DNA of 64,000 bases from Saccharopolyspora gloriosae (GCF_014203325.1 NZ_JACHIV010000001.1:2543501-2607500); one strand, 5' to 3'; numbered from the stretch's first letter, positions 35,632-44,827 are shown. Made by a program: numbers and translations. Notes: generated from the sequence alone by a model not told the origin.

Positions 35632-36474
35632 ATGCCGAACAGAGTTCGCGCCGCACTGGTCCAGGCGAAGTGGACCGGCGACGCCCAGTCCATGATCGAC
35701 GCGCACGAGCAGCACACCCGCGCCGCCGCCGCGCAGGGCGCCCAGGTGATCGGCTTCCAGGAGGTGTTCAACGCCCCCTACTTCTGCCAGGTGCAGGAGG
35801 CCGAGCACTACCGCTGGGCGGAGGCGGTCCCGGACGGCCCCACCACCACCCGGATGCGGGCGCTGGCCCGCGAACTGCGGATGGTGATCGTCGTGCCGAT
35901 CTTCGAGCTCGACGGGCCCGGGTTCTACTACAACACCGCCGCCGTGATCGACGCCGACGGCGAGTACCTCGGCAAGTACCGCAAGCACCACCTGCCGCAC
36001 CTGCCCGGGTTCTGGGAGAAGTTCTACTTCCGGCCCGGCAACCTCGGCTGGCCGGTGTTCGACACCGCGGTCGGCCGGGTCGGCGTCTACATCTGCTACG
36101 ACCGGCACTTCCCGGAAGGCTGGCGGGCGCTGGGACTCGCCGGGGCGCAACTGGTCTACAACCCGTCGGCGACCAGCCGCGGGCTGTCGTCCTACCTGTG
36201 GAAGCTGGAACAACCCGCCGCCGCCGTCGCCAACGAGTACTTCGTCGCCGCGATCAACCGGGTCGGTGTGGAGGAGTACGGCGACAACGACTTCTACGGC
36301 AGCAGCTACTTCGTCGACCCCTACGGCCGCTTCGTCGGCGACGTCGCCAGCGACGGCGAGGAGGAACTCGTGGTGCGCGACCTCGACTTCGACCTGATCG
36401 ACGAGGTGCGCACCCAGTGGGCCTTCTACCGCGACCGCCGCCCCGACGCCTACGGCCTGCTCACCGAACCCTGA
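35632..36474 (+). CDS. Nitrilase-superfamily amidohydrolase, beta-ureidopropionase-like
   Basis: The 280-residue enzyme has the nitrilase triad: Glu in GFQEVF, Lys in GKYRKHHLPH and Cys in YICYDRHFPEGW. The HHLPH and ICYDRHFPE blocks resemble N-carbamoyl-beta-alanine amidohydrolases. It would hydrolyse N-carbamoyl-beta-alanine to beta-alanine, CO2 and ammonia, the third step of reductive pyrimidine degradation. The ATG at 35632 has CGAGGGG upstream. The aminotransferase and dihydropyrimidinase genes that follow support this assignment. A 254-base gap with repeat copy 3 separates it from the aminotransferase. Confidence 0.85.
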   Translation: MPNRVRAALVQAKWTGDAQSMIDAHEQHTRAAAAQGAQVIGFQEVFNAPYFCQVQEAEHYRWAEAVPDGPTTTRMRALARELRMVIVVPIFELDGPGFYYNTAAVIDADGEYLGKYRKHHLPHLPGFWEKFYFRPGNLGWPVFDTAVGRVGVYICYDRHFPEGWRALGLAGAQLVYNPSATSRGLSSYLWKLEQPAAAVANEYFVAAINRVGVEEYGDNDFYGSSYFVDPYGRFVGDVASDGEEELVVRDLDFDLIDEVRTQWAFYRDRRPDAYGLLTEP

Positions 36475-36483
36475 GCGCCTGCC

Positions 36484-36695
36484 TTTGATCTTGACCTGCG
36501 TAGGTGTCCGGGTGGCGGAACCTCAGCGGCTTCCTCGCCGCCCCTGTGCCGGTGTGATCGCGATTTCTGATGTAGGCCCCTGCACAGCGCAATCGTTGTC
36601 CTCGCGAGGAAGCAGCTGAGAACCTCCGGTGGTCGGCTTGCTCAAGCCGGTCACTGCTCAGCGGCTCCGCCGCTGACAAGACACAGACCAAGACC
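36484..36695 (+). repeat. Intergenic palindromic repeat element, copy 3
   Basis: Copy 3 lies inside the pyrimidine gene set, between the amidohydrolase and the aminotransferase. Arms 36522-36538 and 36604-36620 match at 16 of 17 positions. The inner loop hairpin has TGTAG/CTGCA, where copy 2 has TGTAG/CTACA, so pairing is kept through a wobble. The terminal hairpin TCAGCGGC-TCC-GCCGCTGA (36658-36676) is perfect. Confidence 0.75.
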
Positions 36696-36728
36696 ACCGG
36701 ACCCTCCGGGCCGAGAGGAAGGAACGCG

Positions 36729-38039
36729 ATGACCGACACGGGCACGCACACCGAGCTGGCGAAGCGGCGCAAGGCGGTGCTGCCGGACTGGGTCGCGACC
36801 TACTACCAGGACCCGATCGACATCGAACGCGGCGAAGGGCGCCACGTCTGGGACGCCGAGGGCAACCGGTACCTGGACTTCTTCGGCGGCATCCTCACCA
36901 CCATGACCGCGCACGCGCTGCCCGAGGTGACCGCCGCGGTCAGCGAGCAGGCCGGGCGCATCCTGCACTCCTCGACGCTGTACCTGAACCGGCTGATGGT
37001 GGAACTCGCCGAACGCGTCGCGGAGCTCTCCGGCATCGAGGACCCGCGGGTGTTCTTCACCTCCAGCGGCACCGAGGCCAACGACACCGCCCTGCTGCTG
37101 GCCACCGGTCACCGCGCCTCGAACCAGGTGCTGGCGCTGCGCAACAGCTACCACGGCCGGTCCTTCTCGGCGCTGGCCATCACCGGCAACCGGGCCTGGT
37201 CGCCGACGAGCCTGTCGCCGGTGCAGACGACCTACGTGCACGGCAGCAGGCGCCGCGGCACGGCGCTCGCCGAGCTCTCCGACGCCGACTTCACGGCGGC
37301 CTGCGTGGACGACCTGGAGGACGTGCTCGGCCAGCTGCACGGCAACGTGGCCTGCCTGATCGCCGAACCCATCCAGGGCGTCGGTGGTTTCGCCGTGCCA
37401 CCGGACGGGCTGTTCGCCCGGTTCAAGGAGGTGCTCGACCGGCACGGCATCCTGTGGATCAGCGACGAGGTGCAGACCGGTTGGGGCCGCACCGGCGAGC
37501 ACTTCTGGGGCTGGCAGGCGCACGGCGACAGCGGCCCGCCGGACATCGTCACGTTCGCCAAGGGCCTCGGCAACGGGCTCTCCATCGGCGGCGTGATCGC
37601 GAGCGCTGAGGTCATGAACAGCGTCAAGGCGAGCTCGCTGTCAACCTTCGGCGGCAGCCCGATCACCACCGCGGGGGCGCTCGCGAACCTGAACCACCTG
37701 CTGGCCCACGACCTGCAGGGCAACGCCCAGCGGGTCGGCGCCGTGCTGCGCGCGGAACTCGACGACGCCCGGCTGCGCCTGCCGCACGTGTCCGACGTGC
37801 GGGGCAAGGGGCTCATGATCGGGGTCGAGCTGGTGCGTCCCGGCACCGGGGAACCGGACGCCGCCGCTGCCACGGCGGTGCTGGAGCACACCAAGAGCGC
37901 CGGGCTGCTCATCGGCAAGGGCGGTCTCGACGGCAACGTGCTGCGCATCGCGCCGCCGCTGAGCCTCACCGAGCCCGAAGCCCGCGAGGGCGCCGCGATC
38001 CTCGTCGACGCGCTCACCAGAGCGGGGGAGCGGTCATGA
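36729..38039 (+). CDS. Class III PLP aminotransferase (beta-alanine/GABA type)
   Basis: The 436-residue enzyme has the class III blocks FFTSSGTEANDTAL, NSYHGRSFSALA, the PLP-binding LWISDEVQTGWGR and the Schiff-base lysine in TFAKGLGNGLSIGG. In this setting it would move the amino group of beta-alanine (or 3-aminoisobutyrate) to a keto acid, giving malonate semialdehyde. The ATG at 36729 has GGAAGGAA upstream. Its stop overlaps the dihydropyrimidinase start by 4 bases (ATGA). Confidence 0.88.
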   Translation: MTDTGTHTELAKRRKAVLPDWVATYYQDPIDIERGEGRHVWDAEGNRYLDFFGGILTTMTAHALPEVTAAVSEQAGRILHSSTLYLNRLMVELAERVAELSGIEDPRVFFTSSGTEANDTALLLATGHRASNQVLALRNSYHGRSFSALAITGNRAWSPTSLSPVQTTYVHGSRRRGTALAELSDADFTAACVDDLEDVLGQLHGNVACLIAEPIQGVGGFAVPPDGLFARFKEVLDRHGILWISDEVQTGWGRTGEHFWGWQAHGDSGPPDIVTFAKGLGNGLSIGGVIASAEVMNSVKASSLSTFGGSPITTAGALANLNHLLAHDLQGNAQRVGAVLRAELDDARLRLPHVSDVRGKGLMIGVELVRPGTGEPDAAAATAVLEHTKSAGLLIGKGGLDGNVLRIAPPLSLTEPEAREGAAILVDALTRAGERS

Positions 38040-39436
38040 CGAGAACGGTGATCCGCGGCGGGCTCGTGATCACGGCGACCGAGGAGGTCGAAGCCGACGT
38101 CCTCGTCATCGACGAGCAGGTCGCCGCGCTGGCCACCCCCGAACTCGGCGAGCAGTGGCTCACCGACGCCGACGCGGTGCTCGACGCGAGCGGGCAGTAC
38201 GTGATCCCCGGCGGGGTCGACGGGCACACCCACATGGAGATGCCCTTCGGCGGCACCTTCTCCTCCGACACGTTCGAGACCGGCACCCGCGCCGCCGCGT
38301 GGGGCGGCACCACGACGATCATCGACTTCGCCATCCAGTCCATCGGCCGGTCCGCGCGGGAAGGCCTCGACACCTGGCACGCCAAGGCCGACGGGCGCTG
38401 CGCGGTGGACTACGGGTTCCACCTGATCCTCTCCGACGTGCACGACGCGTCGCTGCGAGAACTGGACGGCCTGGTCGCGGAGGGCGTGACCAGCTTCAAG
38501 ATGTTCATGGCCTACCCCGGCGTGTTCTACAGCGACGACGGCCGGATCCTGCGCGCCATGCAGCAGGCCGCGGGCAACGGGGCGCTGACCATGCTGCACG
38601 CCGAGAACGGCATCGCCATCGACGTGCTCGTGCAGCAGGCCCTGGCGGCGGGCCGCACCGACCCCCGCCAGCACGGCGCCGTGCGGCATCCGCTGCTGGA
38701 GGCGGAGGCGACCCACCGCGCCATCCAGCTCGCCAGGGTCGCCGACGCCCCGATCTACGTCGTGCACGTCTCCGCCACCGAAGCGCTCGCCGAGATCGCC
38801 CGCGCCCGCGACGCCGGGCTCAACGTGTTCGGCGAAACCTGCCCGCAGTACCTGTTCCTCACCGTCGACGAACTGGCCCGTCCGGACTTCGAAGGCGCCA
38901 AGTTCGTCTGCTCCACCCCGCTGCGTCCCGAGGAGCACCAGCGGGAGCTGTGGCGGGGTCTGCGCACCAACGACCTCTCCGTCGTGTCCACCGACCACTG
39001 CCCGTTCTGCTTCACCCCGCAGAAGGAGCTGGGGCTGGGGGACTTCTCGAAGATCCCGAACGGGATGCCCGGTGTGGAGCACCGGGTGGACCTGCTGCAC
39101 CAAGGCGTCGTCGACGGCCGCATCGGCCGCCGGCGCTGGGTGGAGCTGGCCAGCACCACCCCGGCGCGGATGTTCGGCCTGCACCCGCGCAAGGGCACCA
39201 TCGCGCCCGGCTCCGACGCCGACATCGTGATCTACGACCCGCACGCCGAACAGGTCCTCTCCGCCGAGACCCACCACATGAACGTCGACTACAGCGCTTA
39301 CGAGGGCAAGACCATCACCGGACGGGTCCGCACCGTGCTCTCCCGCGGTCAGGTCATCGTCGACGACGGCCACTACCGGGGCCGAGCCGGACACGGGCGG
39401 TTCCTCCCCCGCGACACCTGCCAATACCTGACCTAG
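38036..39436 (+). CDS. hydA: Dihydropyrimidinase (D-hydantoinase type)
   Basis: The 466-residue cyclic amidohydrolase has the metal-binding GGVDGHTHMEMPF, the carbamylated lysine in TSFKMFMAY, and the later ligands in VVHVSATEAL and STDHCPF. It opens dihydrouracil to N-carbamoyl-beta-alanine. Its ATG overlaps the aminotransferase stop. The set amidohydrolase, transaminase and dihydropyrimidinase fits reductive pyrimidine degradation; a hydantoin substrate is the alternative. Confidence 0.92.
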   Translation: MTRTVIRGGLVITATEEVEADVLVIDEQVAALATPELGEQWLTDADAVLDASGQYVIPGGVDGHTHMEMPFGGTFSSDTFETGTRAAAWGGTTTIIDFAIQSIGRSAREGLDTWHAKADGRCAVDYGFHLILSDVHDASLRELDGLVAEGVTSFKMFMAYPGVFYSDDGRILRAMQQAAGNGALTMLHAENGIAIDVLVQQALAAGRTDPRQHGAVRHPLLEAEATHRAIQLARVADAPIYVVHVSATEALAEIARARDAGLNVFGETCPQYLFLTVDELARPDFEGAKFVCSTPLRPEEHQRELWRGLRTNDLSVVSTDHCPFCFTPQKELGLGDFSKIPNGMPGVEHRVDLLHQGVVDGRIGRRRWVELASTTPARMFGLHPRKGTIAPGSDADIVIYDPHAEQVLSAETHHMNVDYSAYEGKTITGRVRTVLSRGQVIVDDGHYRGRAGHGRFLPRDTCQYLT

Positions 39437-39454
39437 CCACCACGGAGGCGCGCC

Positions 39455-40453
39455 ATGCGGTTCGGGCTCGTGCTGCAAACCGACCCACCGGCCTGGTCGG
39501 TGGTGGACCTGATGAGGCGGGCCGAGTCACTCGGCTTCACCCACGGGTGGACCTTCGATTCCTGCGTGCTGTGGCAGGAACCGTTCGTCATCCACAGCCA
39601 GATCCTCGCCGCGACCGACCGGATGGTCGTCGGGCCGATGGTGACCAACCCGTCCACCCGCGACTGGACGGTCACCGCGTCCACCTTCGCCACGCTCAAC
39701 GAGATGTTCGGCAACCGCACGGTGTGCGGGATCGGCCGCGGCGACTCGGCGCTGCGCGTCACCGGCGGCAAGCCGAACACGCTGGCCACCCTGGAAAGCG
39801 CCATCGGCGTGATCCGGGACCTGGCCGAAGGCCGGGAAGCCGACGTCGACGGCACCCCCGTCCGGTTGCCGTGGGTGCGCGACGGCGCGCTCCCGGTCTG
39901 GATGGGCGCCTACGGCCCGAGAGCGCTGGACCTCGCCGGCCGGGTCGCCGACGGCGTGATCATCCAGCTCGCCGACCCGGTGCTGACCAGGTGGATGGTC
40001 GACCACGTCCGGGACGCCGCGCGGAACGCGGGCCGCGACCCCGACGCGATCACCGTGTGCGCGGCCGCGCCCGCCTACGTCGGGACGGACCTCGACCACG
40101 CGCGCAACCAGTGCCGGTGGTTCGGCGGCATGGTCGGCAACCACGTCGCCGACCTGGTGCGCCGCTACGGCACCGACTCCGCGGCGGTTCCGGCGGCGTT
40201 GACGGACTACATCCGCGGGCGCGACGGCTACGACTACTCCCACCACGGGCGCGCGGACAACGCCAGCACCGACTTCGTGCCCGACGAGATCGTCGACCGG
40301 TTCTGCCTGCTCGGTCCGCCGCAGGCGCACCGGGACAAGCTCGCCGAACTGCGCGACGCCGGAGTCCACCAGTTCGCCGCCTATGCCATGCACGACGCCG
40401 TCGAGTCCACAGTGGAGGAATACGGGCGATCGATCATCCCCGAACCGGCGTGA
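39455..40453 (+). CDS. F420-dependent LLM-class oxidoreductase in the pyrimidine cluster
   Basis: The 332-residue protein is a luciferase-like monooxygenase-fold enzyme of the F420-dependent group: MRFGLVLQTDPP at the N-terminus, GWTFDSCVLWQEPF and VCGIGRGDSALRVTGGKP. A related family is often found beside dihydropyrimidinase and beta-ureidopropionase genes. The window has no classical dihydropyrimidine dehydrogenase, so this protein is a candidate to reduce uracil or thymine with reduced F420; that is inference. Its ATG follows GGAGG, 18 bases after hydA. Confidence 0.85.
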   Translation: MRFGLVLQTDPPAWSVVDLMRRAESLGFTHGWTFDSCVLWQEPFVIHSQILAATDRMVVGPMVTNPSTRDWTVTASTFATLNEMFGNRTVCGIGRGDSALRVTGGKPNTLATLESAIGVIRDLAEGREADVDGTPVRLPWVRDGALPVWMGAYGPRALDLAGRVADGVIIQLADPVLTRWMVDHVRDAARNAGRDPDAITVCAAAPAYVGTDLDHARNQCRWFGGMVGNHVADLVRRYGTDSAAVPAALTDYIRGRDGYDYSHHGRADNASTDFVPDEIVDRFCLLGPPQAHRDKLAELRDAGVHQFAAYAMHDAVESTVEEYGRSIIPEPA

Positions 40454-40536
40454 AGAGTTCATCCCCGCGCCGGTGATCCGACACCGGGGCCGCACCTACC
40501 GTCGTGCTGTTCCCACCACGAACGAACGGAGCAGCC

Positions 40537-41679
40537 GTGCAACGACGTCACTTCCTGCGCGCAGCGGTCCTGGGAGCCGGCACCTCGGTCGCCTTCGGCT
40601 TCAGCGTCACCCGCCAGGCCATCGCCTTCCCCGCGTTGCCCGGCCCGAGCCCCTACGGCGACCTGCTCGCCGCCGACGCCAACGGCATCAGGTTGCCCGA
40701 CGGGTTCACCAGCCGAGTCCTGGCGCGCGCCACGGAGACCGTCACCGGTACCGGCCACACCTGGCACAGCGCTCCCGACGGCGGTGCCTGCTTCGCGGAC
40801 GGCGACGGCTGGATCTACGTGTCGAACTCGGAAGTGCCGCTGACCGGGGGCGCCAGCGCGCTCAAGTTCAACGGCGCCGCCGAGATCACCGACGCCTACC
40901 CGATCCTGAGCGGTACCACGCAGAACTGCTCCGGCGGCGCGACGCCGTGGAACACCTGGCTGTCCTGCGAGGAGACCGACCGCGGCGCCGTGCACGAAAC
41001 CGACCCGTGGGGCGGGCGGGCGGCCGTGCGGCACCCGGCGATGGGCCTGTTCAAGCACGAAGCCGCCGCGGTGGACCCGGACCGGAAGGTCGTCTACCTG
41101 ACCGAGGACGAATCGGACGGGTGCTTCTACCGCTTCGTGCCCACCACCTGGGAGGACATGTCCGCGGGCACCCTGCAGGTGCTCACCGAGGACGGTTCCG
41201 GGCTCGCGTGGGCGGACGTGCCCGACCCGGCGGCCACCACCGCGCGCACCCGCGAGCAGGTCGCCGCCGCCAAGCACTTCGACGGTGGTGAAGGCGCCTA
41301 CTACCGCGCGGGCACCTGCTACTTCACCACCAAGGGCGACAACCGCGTGTGGGCCTACGACGCGGAGCGGGACGCCCTCGCCGTGGCCTACGACGACGAC
41401 ATTCCCGACCCGCCGCTGACCGGGGTGGACAACATCACCGGCACCGCCGCCGGTGACCTCTACGTCGCCGAGGACGGCGGCAACATGGAGATCTGCCTGA
41501 TCACCCCCGACGACGTCGTCGCGCCGTTCCTGCGGGTCGAGGGGCAGGACGGCTCGGAGCTCTGCGGCGTCGCGTTCAGCCCCGCCGGCGACCGGCTCTA
41601 CTTCTCCTCGCAGCGCGGCACCAGCGGGGTCAGCAGCGGCGGCATCACCTACGAGGTCACCGGCCCGTTCCGCGGTTGA
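40537..41679 (+). CDS. Tat-exported PhoX-like protein (DUF839 family)
   Basis: The 380-residue protein starts with a twin-arginine signal (QRRHFLRAAVLGAG). The rest resembles PhoX/DUF839 beta-propeller proteins: TWHSAPDGGACF, NTWLSCEETDRGA, FKHEAAAVDP, VYLTEDESDGCFYRF and AEDGGNMEI. PhoX enzymes are Ca/Fe phosphatases, but this one may have another activity. The GTG at 40537 has GGAG 6 bases upstream. It sits between the F420 enzyme and the permease and may be a rider in this operon. Confidence 0.8.
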   Translation: MQRRHFLRAAVLGAGTSVAFGFSVTRQAIAFPALPGPSPYGDLLAADANGIRLPDGFTSRVLARATETVTGTGHTWHSAPDGGACFADGDGWIYVSNSEVPLTGGASALKFNGAAEITDAYPILSGTTQNCSGGATPWNTWLSCEETDRGAVHETDPWGGRAAVRHPAMGLFKHEAAAVDPDRKVVYLTEDESDGCFYRFVPTTWEDMSAGTLQVLTEDGSGLAWADVPDPAATTARTREQVAAAKHFDGGEGAYYRAGTCYFTTKGDNRVWAYDAERDALAVAYDDDIPDPPLTGVDNITGTAAGDLYVAEDGGNMEICLITPDDVVAPFLRVEGQDGSELCGVAFSPAGDRLYFSSQRGTSGVSSGGITYEVTGPFRG

Positions 41680-41822
41680 GGTCCGGCCGACGGGAACCGC
41701 ACCGGCTCCACCGCCGGACCGACGACGCCGAAAATCCGCCGTGCGATCACGGTCCGTGGCGCCTCGGTCACCAGTTCGACCGTGATCGGCGTCCGACATG
41801 ACGCCGGGAGAGACTGTTCGCC

Positions 41823-43154
41823 ATGCGAGGGCGAACGGGTTTCGGATGGACACTCCACGGCGACGGCACCACACCGCGCCCAGGTGAGTCGGTGGCCCCC
41901 GGCGAACGGCTCACCTGGGGCCGCACCATCGGCTTCGGCGCGCAGCACGTGGTGGCCATGTTCGGCGCGACGTTCGTGTTCCCCGTCCTGATGGGACTCG
42001 ACCCGAACCTCGCGATCATGGTCTCGGGCGGGGCGACGATCCTGTTCCTGCTCGTCGTGCAGGGCAAGATCCCCAGCTACCTGGGCAGCAGCGCCTCGTT
42101 CGTCGGCGCGGTCACCGCGATCCGCGCCGGCGGGGGCGACACGGCCACCGTCACCGGAGCCATCCTGGTGTCGGGCGCGGTGCTCGCCGCGGTCGGCGCG
42201 GTGGTGCACTTCGCCGGGCCCGCTGTCGTGCACCGGTTGCTGCCGCCGGTGCTGTCCGGGGCGGTCGTGCTGCTGATCGGGTTCAACCTGGCGCCGGTGG
42301 TGGCCGAGACCTACTGGCCGCAGGACCAGTGGATCGCGCTCATCACGATGATCATCGTGGTGGCGGGCAGCGTGCTGCTGCCCGGATTCCTGGGTCGTAT
42401 CGCGGTGTTCCTCGGGCTCGCCGGCGGCTACCTGCTGTCCTGGGCGTTCGACGTGCTCTTCGGCCCGATCACCGCGCCGAACGCGGACGGGGTCGTCGGC
42501 ACCCACCCGCGGGTGGACCTCAGCGGGGTCGCGGACGCGCCGTGGTTCGGACTTCCCGAAGTGCACGCCCCGTCCTTCTCCGCCTCGGCGATCATCGTCG
42601 TGCTGCCAGCCGTGATCGCGCTGCTCGCCGAGAACACCGGGCACGTCAAGGCCGTGGAGGAGATGACCGGCACCGACCTGCAGGGCAGCCTCGGGCGGGC
42701 CGTGTTCGCCGACGGCTTCGCCACGACCCTCTCCAGCGCGCTCGGCGGCCCGCCGACCACCACCTACGCCGAGAACATCGGCGTCATGGCCGCCACCCGC
42801 GTGTACTCGACCGCCGCCTACTGGGTGGCGGCGCTGGTGGCCGTCGGCTTCGGCCTGTGCCCGAAGTTCGGCGCCGTCGTGGCCGCCATCCCGGGCGGCG
42901 TGCTGGGCGGCATCACCGTGGTGCTCTACGGCATGGTCGGACTGCTCGGCGTGAAGATCTGGGTGCAGAACCGCGTGGACTTCGCCGACCCGGTGAACCT
43001 GCTGCCGGTGGCCGCCGGGGTCATCGCGGGCATCGGCGACGTCTCGCTCACCTTCACCCCGAGCCTGAGCCTCAGCGGCATCGCGCTCGGCACCGTGATC
43101 ACCCTGCTCGGCTACCACCTGCTGCGCGCCTTCCGGCCCGCTCGGCACGAGTGA
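41823..43154 (+). CDS. NCS2-family nucleobase (uracil-type) permease
   Basis: The 443-residue membrane protein has about 12 to 14 helices and the NCS2 signatures: GAQHVVAMFG in helix 1, LLAENTGHVKAV in helix 8 and GGPPTTTYAENIGVMA in helix 10. These fit the uracil branch (UraA/PyrP) better than the xanthine branch. It would bring uracil or a related base into the cell for the degradation genes upstream. It ends 7 bases from the convergent flavin monooxygenase gene. Confidence 0.9.
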   Translation: MRGRTGFGWTLHGDGTTPRPGESVAPGERLTWGRTIGFGAQHVVAMFGATFVFPVLMGLDPNLAIMVSGGATILFLLVVQGKIPSYLGSSASFVGAVTAIRAGGGDTATVTGAILVSGAVLAAVGAVVHFAGPAVVHRLLPPVLSGAVVLLIGFNLAPVVAETYWPQDQWIALITMIIVVAGSVLLPGFLGRIAVFLGLAGGYLLSWAFDVLFGPITAPNADGVVGTHPRVDLSGVADAPWFGLPEVHAPSFSASAIIVVLPAVIALLAENTGHVKAVEEMTGTDLQGSLGRAVFADGFATTLSSALGGPPTTTYAENIGVMAATRVYSTAAYWVAALVAVGFGLCPKFGAVVAAIPGGVLGGITVVLYGMVGLLGVKIWVQNRVDFADPVNLLPVAAGVIAGIGDVSLTFTPSLSLSGIALGTVITLLGYHLLRAFRPARHE

Positions 43155-43161
43155 CGGCGGA

Positions 43162-44238
43162 TCAGCGGGCGGTGAGCGCCGGGGCGAGCAGCCGGCGAAC
43201 CTCGCGGGCCGCGCTCCGGCCGGCCCGGTTGGTCCCGATGGTGCTGGCCGACGGGCCGTAACCCACCAGGTGCAGCCGGGGTTCGGCCACCACCCGAGTC
43301 CCGTCCATCCGGATGCCGCCGCCCGGTTCGCGCAGGCCCAGCGGGGCCAGATGGTCCAAGGCGGCCCGGAAACCGGTCGCCCAGAGGATCACGTCGACGG
43401 GCAGCTCCCCGCCGTCCGCCCACCGCAGCCCGCTCGGGGTGATGCGTTCGAACATCGGGTTCCGGTCCAGCACGCCGCGTTCCCGCGCCCGCTCGACGGC
43501 GGCCGTGGGCGGCAGCCCGGTCACGCTCACGACGCTGCCCGGCGGCAGTCCTGCCCGAACCCGGCGATCGACCTCCGCGACGGCCCGGCGCCCGCGGTCG
43601 GGGGTGAACTCGTCGTCGCCGAACACCGGCGGGCGGCGCGTCACCCACGTCGTCTCGGCCACCTCGGAGATCTCCGCCAGCAGTTCCACCGCGGAGATCC
43701 CGCCGCCGACGACCGCCACCCGCAGCCCGCGGAACTCCGCCGCGTCGTGGTAGTCCGCGACGTGCAGCTGCCTGCCGGTGAACGTCCGCTGACCCGGGTA
43801 GTGCGGCAGGAACGGCTTCGTCCACGTCCCGGTCGCGTTGATCACCGCGCGAGCCGCCCAGGTGTCGGAGCCGGACTCCACCAGCAGGCGATCGCCGGGG
43901 CCGCGCCGCACCGCCCGCACCGCGACCGGCCGCCGCACCGGCAGCTCGAACTCGCGCTCGTAGCGGGCGAAGTACTCCGAGACCACTTCCGAAGCGGGCC
44001 GCGCCCCGTCGGTCTCCTCCAGAGCGAGTCCCGGCAGGTCGTGGATCCCGTGCACGCCACCGATCCGCAGCGACGGCCAGCGGTGCCGCCACGCGCCGCC
44101 CGCGCCGGTGTCCGCGTCGAGCACCACGAACTCGCGGTCCGGCTCGAACCCGGACCGCGACAGGTGGTGCGCGCTGCTGAGCCCGGCCTGCCCGGCTCCG
44201 ATGACGACGACCTCGACCTCGACCTCGTGCTCCGCCAC
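43162..44238 (-). CDS. FAD/NAD(P)-binding monooxygenase-like protein
   Basis: The 358-residue protein has the FAD motif VVVIGAGQAGLSSAHHL and the NADPH motif VAVVGGGISAVELLAEI, with ILWATGFRAAL in the C-terminal part. It belongs to the flavin monooxygenase/pyridine nucleotide-disulfide reductase group. The Baeyer-Villiger fingerprint is not clear. A GTG start at 44238 is assumed. The substrate is unknown. Confidence 0.85.
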   Translation of the reverse strand: MAEHEVEVEVVVIGAGQAGLSSAHHLSRSGFEPDREFVVLDADTGAGGAWRHRWPSLRIGGVHGIHDLPGLALEETDGARPASEVVSEYFARYEREFELPVRRPVAVRAVRRGPGDRLLVESGSDTWAARAVINATGTWTKPFLPHYPGQRTFTGRQLHVADYHDAAEFRGLRVAVVGGGISAVELLAEISEVAETTWVTRRPPVFGDDEFTPDRGRRAVAEVDRRVRAGLPPGSVVSVTGLPPTAAVERARERGVLDRNPMFERITPSGLRWADGGELPVDVILWATGFRAALDHLAPLGLREPGGGIRMDGTRVVAEPRLHLVGYGPSASTIGTNRAGRSAAREVRRLLAPALTAR

Positions 44239-44344
44239 ACCCGGCGCAACGCCGGAACCAGGCGCGAACGTCCCTCACCCGCTGTGGTGTCCGCCACGCG
44301 AAAGCTCACCCGGAGGGGTGCGACGCACGCCACTGCGACCCCTC

Positions 44345-44374
44345 TTTAACGCACCCGAAACAAAGCCCTAGTAT
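44345..44374 (+). promoter_or_regulatory. Candidate promoter of the small membrane protein gene
   Basis: TTTAAC (44345-44350) and TAGTAT (44369-44374) are 18 bases apart in an AT-richer stretch, 122 bases before the start of the 55-residue protein. Confidence 0.4.
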
Positions 44375-44495
44375 CGGGGTGCAAGTGGGTGTTCGGCCCC
44401 GAACCTCTTTCGATCGCAAGACCCGTGCGGGCACGCGTGTGCGCCCGTGCGCGCGCTCGGAAGACGGGGAGGTCAGCAGAAAGGAGGCAAGGAAA

Positions 44496-44663
44496 GTGGC
44501 AATGGTGTGGGTGGCTCTCGCAGTTGAGGCGATCGTGCTGCTGGCGGTGGCAGGCGTGGCGGTCAGGTGGGTGAATAAACCCGCGCTGAACACTCCCGCT
44601 CAGCCCGCTGAGCAGGTCCCGGCGGTGGAGCCGGTGGGTGCGCTGATCGAGCAGCCCGCCTGA
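44496..44663 (+). CDS. Small single-span membrane protein (55 residues)
   Basis: The GTG start at 44496 has a near-perfect ribosome site AAAGGAGG with 8 bases between. The protein has one membrane helix (residues 3-24, VWVALAVEAIVLLAVAGVAV) and a Pro/Glu-rich tail. I do not recognise the family. A palindromic terminator follows 13 bases after the stop, so it is a single-gene unit. Confidence 0.6.
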   Translation: MAMVWVALAVEAIVLLAVAGVAVRWVNKPALNTPAQPAEQVPAVEPVGALIEQPA

Positions 44664-44675
44664 GTACGGCGCAAC

Positions 44676-44700
44676 GGGCTTGTCCGGTCCGGACAAGCCC
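44676..44700. terminator. Terminator-like perfect palindrome
   Basis: A 25-base perfect palindrome (12-base arms around a central T) starts 13 bases after the stop of the small membrane protein gene. Folded, it gives a 10-bp stem with a GGTCC loop. No T-tract follows. Confidence 0.55.
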
Positions 44701-44804
44701 CACGCCCACGGCGAACCTCTATCGTGTGACTTTCTTTCCGCGTTACACGCTATTCGAGTGAATTGCGCCGCGCATTCTTGCCGCGACGCCCGAAACGCGT
44801 TCCA

Positions 44805-44827
44805 GACCGCCGCGAATCGCGGCGGTC
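44805..44827. promoter_or_regulatory. 23-base perfect palindrome upstream of the methyltransferase gene
   Basis: GACCGCCGCGA and TCGCGGCGGTC flank one A. It lies 122 bases before the methyltransferase start in a region richer in A and T than its surroundings. It could be an operator or a second terminator. Confidence 0.4.
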
